Source: an uncultured Acidimicrobiales bacterium (lineage in GTDB: Bacteria > Actinomycetota > Acidimicrobiia > Acidimicrobiales > SZUA-35). From it: a stretch of DNA of 37,876 nucleotides. The stretch spans positions 1 through 37,876 of the forward strand of contig CALAJQ010000032.1 in the NCBI GenBank assembly GCA_937922785.1, in the 5' to 3' direction. Each line of letters starts with the position of its first letter. Position 1 is the stretch's first letter. The translations under genes were made by a program, and so were the position numbers. The notes beneath the pieces were generated by a model. That model ran no database searches and was not told where the DNA came from. It worked only from the letters and a program-made list of their open reading frames with translations. This document shows, one piece after another, positions 31,820 through 37,876 of this stretch.

Positions 31820-32988
31820 CGCAGGACCGCCATCTTCCGCCTGGCCTCGGGAAGTCGATCCAAATACCAAGTGCAGAATCGATGCAACGCTGCGCCTTCA
31901 AGATCGCTTCCTTGCCTTGCGTCGCCGCCCAGAACCCCACGCACGCTCGATCGATCGAACTGCTTTGCGTTGATGATGTAGGAACTGTAGAAATCGATTC
32001 GCTGCTGGAGCTTCAAATCAACTGAAGTCATTTCGCTGGGGTCACTAACGAACTTCGGGGCGGCCAATCCGGACAATTCGAAACAAGCAGCCACTGCATC
32101 GACGATTGGAGGGGGTGTCGGGTTGGTCAGGTGGTAGTAGCCGGGAGGGGCATCGGCATTGCTGAGTCCGACGGCGTCGGCAACAACGGAATCAACCGGC
32201 ACCAAGTCAACACGGCCCACAGGGTCCACGATGATCGACACCTCCAAACTCTTGGCCAGGCCAGGCTGAGTTCGTTCCAGCGCGTTTCGGAACTTCGTCA
32301 GGTTGCGAACAAAGCCATATAGCCCATCTGAACTGGTGGTGTACTGAGTTTGTGAATGCCCAATTACGACGCTGGGCCGCATGATGCGAGCGGTCAAGCC
32401 ACTGCCGATTACCTTCTCTTCGGCCATGATCTTTGACCGTTCGTAGCAGTTGTTTACAAAGGCAATGTCTGGAGGTTCGGGAGAGATCAGACCTCGACGG
32501 CTACCCACTACGTAGGCGGTGCTGACCATATTGAAGATCGAGCAATCGGACCGTTTGGCAAAGTCCAGCACATTTGCGGTGCCAGCTACGTTTGTGTGCT
32601 CAATCTGGGCCCGGTGCCGGTCTTGATACTGCAGCGATGCCGCACAATGCCAAAACTCGGCGCCAGAGAGATCGGGGTCGATCTCAACTCCGCAGAATGG
32701 ACGCTCGATGTCACCGGCCACCGCGTGAACTCGGCTGGCAACTTCAGATCGAAGGCTTTGTGGCAGCTCGTGGCCGTCAATCAGTTTGTTCAACACCTCA
32801 TTGAGGCGCTCTTGGGGACTTTGATCTGCTTTTGGTCTGACCAAAGCAAACACTTCGGCTCTGGTTCGCTGGAGCAGCTCTAGGATCAAGGCCGATCCCA
32901 CAAACCCCGTTGCGCCCGTTACGACATGCGGTGGCGAGATTGAGCGTGGCCCGTTGGCGCCGGATGTTCCTGACTTTTCTGGTGACAT
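31816..32988 (-). CDS. Thioester reductase / fatty acyl reductase-like SDR protein
   Basis: A 390-residue extended short-chain dehydrogenase of the thioester-reductase (male-sterility, NAD-binding 4) type. NADP loop VTGATGFVGSALILELL (23-39), RPKADQSPQERL, catalytic S156 with Y182 and K186 in YERSK. Such domains reduce acyl-thioesters to aldehydes or alcohols; here no acyl-carrier domain is attached. The start is firm: AGGAGG stands before the ATG at 32988. It is the first gene of the operon with the sulfotransferase (ATGA overlap) and the transporters, so it could supply the alcohol that is sulfated. Confidence 0.87.
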   Translation of the reverse strand: MSPEKSGTSGANGPRSISPPHVVTGATGFVGSALILELLQRTRAEVFALVRPKADQSPQERLNEVLNKLIDGHELPQSLRSEVASRVHAVAGDIERPFCGVEIDPDLSGAEFWHCAASLQYQDRHRAQIEHTNVAGTANVLDFAKRSDCSIFNMVSTAYVVGSRRGLISPEPPDIAFVNNCYERSKIMAEEKVIGSGLTARIMRPSVVIGHSQTQYTTSSDGLYGFVRNLTKFRNALERTQPGLAKSLEVSIIVDPVGRVDLVPVDSVVADAVGLSNADAPPGYYHLTNPTPPPIVDAVAACFELSGLAAPKFVSDPSEMTSVDLKLQQRIDFYSSYIINAKQFDRSSVRGVLGGDARQGSDLEGAALHRFCTWYLDRLPEARRKMAVLR

Positions 32989-33293
32989 GCAATTCCCCTC
33001 CTAGGGACGAACGTGTCGGGTTCCCGCAATCACGTTCTGGCTAGGTGAGGGTCGACTAAGGCGCTCAGATACAAACTTCGCCTGGTCGAACGTCACACCA
33101 GCCCTTCCCGACCGGTCCCCCTTCCTCCGAACGGTCCCCTTCCCGAAATTTCCCCCTTCCCGAAATTTCTGCCCCAGGTGACAATTGATGTCACCCCCAG
33201 CAGACAGAACGACGAATTGTCACCTGGGGCTGACATTTGAGAAGAGTGGCGACCGATCACTAGTGTCGCTTTCATGACTGGTGCGAATACTTG
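32989..33293. other. 305-bp divergent intergenic region holding repeat A2
   Basis: No gene is seen. The region contains the start-side signals of the thioester reductase operon (minus) and of the acyl-CoA dehydrogenase (plus). Its centre is repeat A2, preceded by a doubled TTCCCGAAATTTC (33140-33152 and 33157-33169). No convincing promoter hexamers could be picked. Confidence 0.6.
33171..33230. repeat. Family A repeat, locus A2
   Basis: Arms GCCCCAGGTGACAATT (33171-33186) and AATTGTCACCTGGGGC (33215-33230) are perfect 16-bp inverted copies. Within the left half GGTGACA / TGTCACC (33177-33183, 33189-33195) forms a smaller hairpin. The same GGTGACA palindrome core occurs in A1 and A3. It lies between divergent genes. 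Confidence 0.85.
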
Positions 33294-34535
33294 ATGGCCG
33301 AAATTGCCGAGCAACAAGTCATCGATGAAGTCCTGGCGTGGTTTGGTGACTCTTGGGATCCGGATCACACGCTGCTCCAATGGCGAGACCGATTGGTTGA
33401 GAGCGGCTGGGCTGTGCCGTCGTGGTCAACCCGATGGTTCGGTAAGGATCTGCCGGCCTGGGCCGACCGTTTGGCGCACTCAACAATTCGCAAAGCCGGC
33501 GGTATCGCAGTTCCACTTGGTGGTGGGTTCGGTTTGGCGGCGCCGACGATGTATGACCATGCCTCTGATGACCTGAAACATAAGTATCTGCGCCGCACTT
33601 TGACTGGCGAGTTGTCGTGGTGTCAATTGTTTTCCGAACCTGGTGCCGGCTCTGACCTAGCCGGGTTGAAGACCACGGCTGTCCGTGATGGCGACCAGTG
33701 GATTGTCAACGGGCAGAAGGTTTGGAACACCAGTGCCGACCATGCCGACATGGGCATCTTGGTAGCCCGGACTGACTGGGACGCCGTCAAGCATGCCGGC
33801 CTTTCCTACTTCTTAATCGACATGCAACAAGACGGCGTCGAGGTGCGGCCAATAGAGCAGATGAATTATCGGAACTCGTTCAACGAAGTATTCATGACCG
33901 ACGCCCGTGTTCCTCACGAAAACATGGTGGGCGGCCAAGGTGAAGGATGGAAAGTGGCCCGAGGAACTCTGGCCCACGAACGTTCGTTCTCGTCCATGCG
34001 GAGCGCGCCGATCAACCCCGAGGCTTCAGGCCGGGTCATCACCGAGGCCAGAGTCGAAGCCGCCGAATACCTGCGAACTTACGAGTGGTATCCCCAGAGA
34101 ATGGGTCGGGTGGATCTGGTCACCCCGCAGGCGGTCAGGCGAAGCCGGACCGAAGATCAGGTGCTCCGACAGGAAATGATGAAACTCATCAGCTTTCAGA
34201 ACGCGTCGGAGTGGACTTCGGGTCGAGCCCAAGCAGCACGAGCCCTTGGACGGCCACCCGGTTCAGAAGGTTCAATCGGCAAGCTGGCGCTGTCGGAAGT
34301 TGCTCGTCAGGCAAACCACGTGCACTCGCGAATCGCCGGAGCCGATGGCATGTTGACCGAGACTGAAGACCCAGTCGATGCGGTTATTGCCGAGGTCATC
34401 GTTTCGACTCCCGCTCAGTCAATTGCCGGCGGCACCGACGAAATTCAACACAACATCATCGGAGAAACAATGCTTGGGCTACCCAAGGAACCAGCCGCCG
34501 ACCGAGGCATGCCATTCAAAGAAGTAGGTCGATGA
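33294..34535 (+). CDS. Acyl-CoA dehydrogenase family protein
   Basis: A 413-residue flavoenzyme of the acyl-CoA dehydrogenase family, with WCQLFSEPGAGSDLAGLKT, the FAD/substrate region VNGQKVWNTSADHAD and the C-terminal GGTDEIQHNIIGE. At the place of the MCAD catalytic glutamate (YEGT) it reads AGGT, as in many actinobacterial FadE proteins that take the base from another position. Substrate unknown; bulky or branched acyl groups are possible. The ATG at 33294 is preferred over the in-frame TTG three bases before it. It overlaps the crotonase gene by ATGA, forming a two-gene operon. Confidence 0.9.
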   Translation: MAEIAEQQVIDEVLAWFGDSWDPDHTLLQWRDRLVESGWAVPSWSTRWFGKDLPAWADRLAHSTIRKAGGIAVPLGGGFGLAAPTMYDHASDDLKHKYLRRTLTGELSWCQLFSEPGAGSDLAGLKTTAVRDGDQWIVNGQKVWNTSADHADMGILVARTDWDAVKHAGLSYFLIDMQQDGVEVRPIEQMNYRNSFNEVFMTDARVPHENMVGGQGEGWKVARGTLAHERSFSSMRSAPINPEASGRVITEARVEAAEYLRTYEWYPQRMGRVDLVTPQAVRRSRTEDQVLRQEMMKLISFQNASEWTSGRAQAARALGRPPGSEGSIGKLALSEVARQANHVHSRIAGADGMLTETEDPVDAVIAEVIVSTPAQSIAGGTDEIQHNIIGETMLGLPKEPAADRGMPFKEVGR

Positions 34536-35323
34536 GCGACGCAACTGTGTTTGGCAATGGTGCAGTCGAAGTTCAAATCGGTGACGACTATGTGGCCCAC
34601 ATCGAACTTTGCATGCCACCCAACAACTTCTTCTCCTTGGATCTGATTGGCGGAGTGGCAGACGCACTGGCCCACCTCGACAGAGACGATCGTTGTCGAG
34701 CCGCCGTCCTCAAAGCACAAGGCAAGCACTTCTGTGCCGGGGCCGACTTCTCGGGGTCGACCAGCTACACAACAGCCGATCTGTACGCCGCAGCCGTTCG
34801 CATCTTCCGAACTCAGACCCCAGTAGTCGCGGCAATCCAAGGGGCCGCTATCGGAGGCGGTCTTGGACTAGCTCTTAGTTCTGACTTTCGAATCGCAGCG
34901 CCCGAAGCTCGGTTCAGCGCCAACTTCGCCCGGCTCGGCTTCCATCACGGGTTCGGTCTGGGGGTCACACTCCCCCGCCTAGTCGGTGAGCAAGCCACTG
35001 CCGAACTTCTCTTCACAGGACGACGAGTGAAAGGCGAAGAAGCGGTTCAACTTGGCCTAGCCGACAAGCTCGCACCGCTCGAGGATCTGATGGCGGCAAG
35101 CCATGCCCTAGCCAGAGAGATCGCAATCTCGGCACCGTTAGCTGTGCGGTCCATCCGCAACACTTTGCGAGGCCACTTGGCCGAAAAGGTAGAAGCCGCA
35201 ACAGCGCATGAAGCCAAAGAACAAGCCTGGTTAAGACAAACGCCAGACTTCGCCGAAGGCAACGCCGCGATGGCCGCCCGCCGCCAACCAAACTTCACGG
35301 GGTCAAGTCTCAATAGTGGCTAG
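34532..35323 (+). CDS. Enoyl-CoA hydratase/isomerase family protein (crotonase) lacking usual catalytic glutamates
   Basis: A 263-residue crotonase-fold protein. Oxyanion-hole segments KHFCAGADFSG (65-75) and GAAIGGGLGLALSSD (104-118) are clear. Aligned with enoyl-CoA hydratase, both catalytic glutamates (E144 and E164 of the rat enzyme) are replaced, by G112 and about F132, so simple hydration is doubtful; isomerase, hydrolase or lyase chemistry fits better. The last residues GSSLNSG and the TAG stop are encoded by repeat B5. It is co-translated with the acyl-CoA dehydrogenase. Confidence 0.88.
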   Translation: MSDATVFGNGAVEVQIGDDYVAHIELCMPPNNFFSLDLIGGVADALAHLDRDDRCRAAVLKAQGKHFCAGADFSGSTSYTTADLYAAAVRIFRTQTPVVAAIQGAAIGGGLGLALSSDFRIAAPEARFSANFARLGFHHGFGLGVTLPRLVGEQATAELLFTGRRVKGEEAVQLGLADKLAPLEDLMAASHALAREIAISAPLAVRSIRNTLRGHLAEKVEAATAHEAKEQAWLRQTPDFAEGNAAMAARRQPNFTGSSLNSG

Positions 35324-35343
35324 GTTCAGTTTCTGTGGATAAC
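35298..35343 (+). repeat. Family B repeat, locus B5 (overlaps 3' end of crotonase gene)
   Basis: A 46-bp copy with GGGGTCAAGTCTCAATAG, GGCTAGGT and TTCTGTGGATAAC; DnaA-box complement TGTGGATAA is perfect at 35334-35342. The TAG of GGCTAGGT is the crotonase stop codon. It sits between convergent genes. Confidence 0.85.
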
Positions 35344-35357
35344 CACCTCACGTCGCT

Positions 35358-35879
35358 CTATGTCAACGTGACTGGAGTTGGACCGGTGTTGTTTGTGTAG
35401 CGGAAGTCGCAGTGGGAGGCGCCGCTCATGATGGTTTGGGTTCGTGTGAATTCGATGTCCGGGTTGAAACCTTCCATCAAGGTGCCGTCACGGTTGCACG
35501 AGAACAGGGCGCCCAGTTCGGGGATGCCGAGTGACTTGTACATCTCTGCGTAGCGGCATCGAGTCACGTTGAAGGCATAGACCTCGTCGGTTTGTTCGAC
35601 GATCTCGATTTCGAGCGCCCCTCCCCTGGTCCAAGCCTCGTTGCCAGCGGTAAAGGCGGCAAGGTCATTCGCGCCACGAGCTGCGGCCATGCCAGCACCT
35701 TGCTCCTTCGCGACCTCGACCACGACTTCTTTGGCGATCTCTCTGACCCGCTCGTGCCCGAACTCTTCGCCAAGACGCTCGATAAGGGGCGTCACAATTC
35801 TGGCCTCGATCTCACGCCGAGCAAGCACTCCAACCTGGTCATTCAGAGTGTCAGGTGGGAGGTCAGAGTGTTGAGCCAT
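35358..35879 (-). CDS. L-2-amino-thiazoline-4-carboxylic acid hydrolase family protein
   Basis: From the ATG at 35879 the product has 173 residues with the pattern VTRCRYAEMYKSLGIPELG, FSCNRDGTLMEGFNPDIEFTR and SGASHCDFRY, diagnostic of the ATC hydrolase family (PF14196). Characterised members open the thiazoline ring in L-cysteine formation from ATC, but many homologues have unknown substrates. The N-terminal half is helical and charged (RREIEARIVTPLIERLGEEF). It is convergent with the crotonase gene, 34 nt away, and divergent from the GNAT gene across repeat A3. A TTG at 35885 is an alternative start. Confidence 0.85.
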   Translation of the reverse strand: MAQHSDLPPDTLNDQVGVLARREIEARIVTPLIERLGEEFGHERVREIAKEVVVEVAKEQGAGMAAARGANDLAAFTAGNEAWTRGGALEIEIVEQTDEVYAFNVTRCRYAEMYKSLGIPELGALFSCNRDGTLMEGFNPDIEFTRTQTIMSGASHCDFRYTNNTGPTPVTLT

Positions 35880-35932
35880 GTTCAATTATGGCCGGTCGCG
35901 CTCCAGGCCGCAGCCTGCCAATCCAAATCTCA

Positions 35933-35990
35933 GCTGTAGGTGACAAAACACCCAAATGTCTGCTGTAGGTGACAAATAGTGTCGCCTGGG
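35933..35990. repeat. Family A repeat, locus A3
   Basis: The 15-bp direct repeat GCTGTAGGTGACAAA occurs at 35933-35947 and 35962-35976. The second copy continues into an inverted partner TGTCGCC, giving GGTGACA-AATAG-TGTCGCC with one mismatch. It lies between the divergent ATC-hydrolase-family and GNAT genes and is less conserved than A1 and A2. Confidence 0.7.
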
Positions 35991-36055
35991 GCTGATTTTT
36001 GGGAAGTGTCTAGCTTGCGAAGGTTCATTTGACCGGACTGAGCTAGCGTCAAACC

Positions 36056-36511
36056 GTGCCCGAGTTAGTCAATCCAGCAGATCCTTCTGTCGCCGAGCGG
36101 ATCGTGGTGATCCAACTCGCTGCGTATCAAATCGAGGCGGATCTAATCGGCTTTGACGGTATTCCACAACTAACAGAGACAGCCGAACACGTCCGAACAC
36201 TTACCGACATGCAGTGGCGCGGAATGTTTGACGGCGGCCTCTTGCTTGGGATCATTGCCTGGGACGAGCGCGATGGCGAAGTTGATATTGACCGGCTTGC
36301 TGTTCACCCCGACGCCGCTCGTCGGGGCTACGGGCGCGCCCTTGTGCAATCTGTGCCGCAGGACCGACACACGATTGTTTCGACAGGAGCGGCGAATCGA
36401 CCGGCGGTTTCGCTTTATGAGAAAGAGGGCTTTGTTAGAACCAGCGAAACCGAAATCGCCCCTGGGGTTTTCCTGGCACACTTCGAACGTCCGCCATCCG
36501 GCGCCGTTTAG
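36056..36511 (+). CDS. GNAT-family N-acetyltransferase
   Basis: A 151-residue acetyltransferase with the acetyl-CoA motif A LAVHPDAARRGYGRALV (81-97, RRGYGRA loop) and the C-terminal motif B-like SLYEKEGFVR. It acetylates an amine from acetyl-CoA; the substrate is unknown. The GTG at 36056 has no evident ribosome site, so a leaderless transcript is possible. It is convergent with the PhyH gene (19 bp apart) and single. Confidence 0.88.
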   Translation: MPELVNPADPSVAERIVVIQLAAYQIEADLIGFDGIPQLTETAEHVRTLTDMQWRGMFDGGLLLGIIAWDERDGEVDIDRLAVHPDAARRGYGRALVQSVPQDRHTIVSTGAANRPAVSLYEKEGFVRTSETEIAPGVFLAHFERPPSGAV

Positions 36512-36530
36512 CTACTGACCGGCCGGGCGT

Positions 36531-37394
36531 CTACCCGTCATAGAAACCTGCCGGGTGAAGTCCAACGACAGTTCGTTCTCGCTCGGAAACGGCGCGAGCA
36601 ACAGCGTCGTCGCTCAGGTGGTTCACCACGTCGGTGGTTCGAATCCGCTGTGCGATGTCACGTCTGCCGTACTGAACCTGGAGGAAGAATCGGCCGGTGT
36701 CGTTCGGACCTGTGGGCATCCGGCGGTGCCACACGTCAGACACAAAGAACACCACGTCGCCCTGGCCGCCAATTGCGGCGACTGGCCCGCCGCCCTCGTA
36801 ATAGATCGCGCCCGATTCGTCGGGCATCGGTGGCATCTGACCTGAGGTGTGACTGCGAGGAATGAAACCCGTCGGCCCCGATTCAACCGGGCAATCTTCC
36901 AAGAGAATGTGGCATCCAATCATGAACACTGGATAGGGAATGCGTTCATCCCACGGGATTCCGTCCGGGCGCGGAACATGAGGACCAGCATCGATGTGCC
37001 ACGGGTTGCCCACATCGAACGGCGCCTTCTCACGCTGAGGCGAGTTTCGCCAAGCGGTGTTCGACACAACGTGACAGTCCTCGCCCAGCAGCGGCTCGAT
37101 CACTTCAAGCAGGCCAGGATGGGCGACTGCCCGCTGAGCTGCGGCTGACCGATTCAAAGCCTCGTAGCGAAAGTCGGCATAGTCGGCCTCGGTTGCACCG
37201 GGTAGACGAACATCGGGGCGCGTGGTCTCAAACAACTCCGACAGTTCAACTTTCAGCTGTGTCACATCCTCGGGTGAGAACACTCCGGGCACCATCGCAA
37301 AGCCGTTGCGCTCAAGTTCGATACTCGCCCCGGGCGCCGAACCCTGCCGAATCCCAAGATTCCTACCCCGCTTCAGCCCAATGCGCTCGATCAT
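36531..37394 (-). CDS. Phytanoyl-CoA dioxygenase (PhyH) family protein
   Basis: A 287-residue non-haem Fe(II)/2-oxoglutarate oxygenase. The metal triad is H133 and D135 in NPWHIDAGPH and H223 in SDVWHRRMP; R235 in GRFFLQVQYGRR would bind 2-oxoglutarate. The N-terminal GFAMVPGVFSPEDV and the segment GPTGFIPRSH are typical. Members hydroxylate lipids, natural products or osmolytes; this one does not show an obvious ectoine-hydroxylase signature. A GTG at 37397 precedes the chosen ATG. It is divergent from the ABC exporter gene. Confidence 0.88.
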   Translation of the reverse strand: MIERIGLKRGRNLGIRQGSAPGASIELERNGFAMVPGVFSPEDVTQLKVELSELFETTRPDVRLPGATEADYADFRYEALNRSAAAQRAVAHPGLLEVIEPLLGEDCHVVSNTAWRNSPQREKAPFDVGNPWHIDAGPHVPRPDGIPWDERIPYPVFMIGCHILLEDCPVESGPTGFIPRSHTSGQMPPMPDESGAIYYEGGGPVAAIGGQGDVVFFVSDVWHRRMPTGPNDTGRFFLQVQYGRRDIAQRIRTTDVVNHLSDDAVARAVSERERTVVGLHPAGFYDG

Positions 37395-37472
37395 CACCTG
37401 AGTCTGTCAGGTCAGCTCGGAGCCGAACTAATTCACCCGGCGGTGGCTCAGACAGGCTGTAGCGTTGCCGTC

Positions 37473-37876
37473 ATGACTGGGCAGTCTCACTGGCGAGCAC
37501 TGCTCGACCTGATAAAGCCTCACAGGGGCCGAGTAACGATGATGATCATCGTGCTGGCCGTCGCGGGCTCGCTACCACTCGCTGGTCCGCTGCTGGTAGC
37601 CGCCTTCATCGACGCTGCCCAAGGCGATGGAAGCCGCAGCGAACTGCTGACAATCGCCGGCGTATACGTCGGGTTAGGTCTGCTGCGCCAGCTGATGGCC
37701 GTCGCCGTTGCTTGGACCGCAACCGACCTTGCTTGGCTCGTCACCAACGAGCTTCGCACCACGTTGTCTCGTCACGTTCTCAACCTTGACCTGGCGTTCC
37801 ATCGCTCCACCAGCCCCGGTGAGCTTGTTAGCCGAGTCGACGGCGACGTCACTGCCCTTAGCGATTTCGTTGCCAG
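37473..37876 (+). CDS. ABC exporter, N-terminal transmembrane domain (partial, continues past window)
   Basis: The reading frame from the ATG at 37473 is open to the window end (134 codons). It has two hydrophobic helices (VTMMIIVLAVAGSLPLAG and LLTIAGVYVGLGLLRQL), followed by RTTLSRHVLNLDLAFH, STSPGELVSRVDGDVTAL and SDFVA, the signature stretch of type I ABC exporters (MsbA/LmrA group), where the helix-coupling FF..G.l.sR...D motif occurs. The ATPase domain would lie beyond the edge. Substrate unknown. Confidence 0.88.
   Translation, partial: MTGQSHWRALLDLIKPHRGRVTMMIIVLAVAGSLPLAGPLLVAAFIDAAQGDGSRSELLTIAGVYVGLGLLRQLMAVAVAWTATDLAWLVTNELRTTLSRHVLNLDLAFHRSTSPGELVSRVDGDVTALSDFVA

Overview
The window looks like a chromosomal segment of an actinobacterium, most likely a free-living, probably marine member of the Acidimicrobiia. 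This rests on a moderately high G+C content with GTG starts and ATGA/GTGA/TGATG gene overlaps, a coxMSL-type molybdenum hydroxylase, a CaiB-family CoA-transferase, several acyl-CoA enzymes, a secreted CAP plus DUF4214 protein and ectoine-degradation genes. No rRNA, tRNA, phage gene, transposase, CRISPR array or transcriptional regulator was recognised. The taxonomic placement is inference. 32 protein genes are called; the first and last are cut by the window edges.

Left part (1-8673, minus strand): a partial DUF3817 membrane protein, an acyl-CoA ligase, then an import and hydrolysis operon running lipoprotein solute-binding protein -> very large MalF-type permease -> MalG-type permease -> GH1 beta-glycosidase. 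Divergent from it (8923-11986, plus strand) is a tightly overlapped trio: aldo/keto reductase, SsuD-type flavin monooxygenase and Gfo/Idh/MocA oxidoreductase. The trio matches the gene logic of oxidative sulfoquinovose desulfonation (SmoB, SmoC) with an NAD-dependent sulfoquinovosidase (GH188-like), so this is a candidate sulfosugar-use locus.

Middle (12000-26147): a HAD 5'-nucleotidase, a DUF6174-like lipoprotein, an overlapping membrane protein / TPR protein / TPR-AAA ATPase operon of unknown role, a DUF427 protein, an ectoine-degradation operon (cystathionine gamma-synthase-like PLP enzyme, DoeA, DoeB), and a CaiB CoA-transferase divergent from coxMSL-like genes, with an inverted repeat between them.

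Right part (26190-37876): a secreted CAP/DUF4214 protein. Next comes a minus-strand cluster of thioester reductase, sulfotransferase, BASS-type transporter and MMPL transporter that looks like synthesis and export of a sulfated lipid. Then an acyl-CoA dehydrogenase with a crotonase, an ATC-hydrolase-family protein, a GNAT acetyltransferase, a phytanoyl-CoA dioxygenase-like oxygenase and the start of an ABC exporter.

Two short repeat families lie between the genes. Family A (three loci) carries GGTGACA...TGTCACC palindromes, and every copy sits between divergently transcribed genes. Family B (four 46-47 bp copies, one degenerate copy, one possible stub) sits mostly at gene 3' ends. Each full copy carries a perfect DnaA-box sequence, TTATCCACA, and two copies face each other as the ends of a 274-bp MITE- or REPIN-like element. 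They are the most unusual features seen here at the DNA level.
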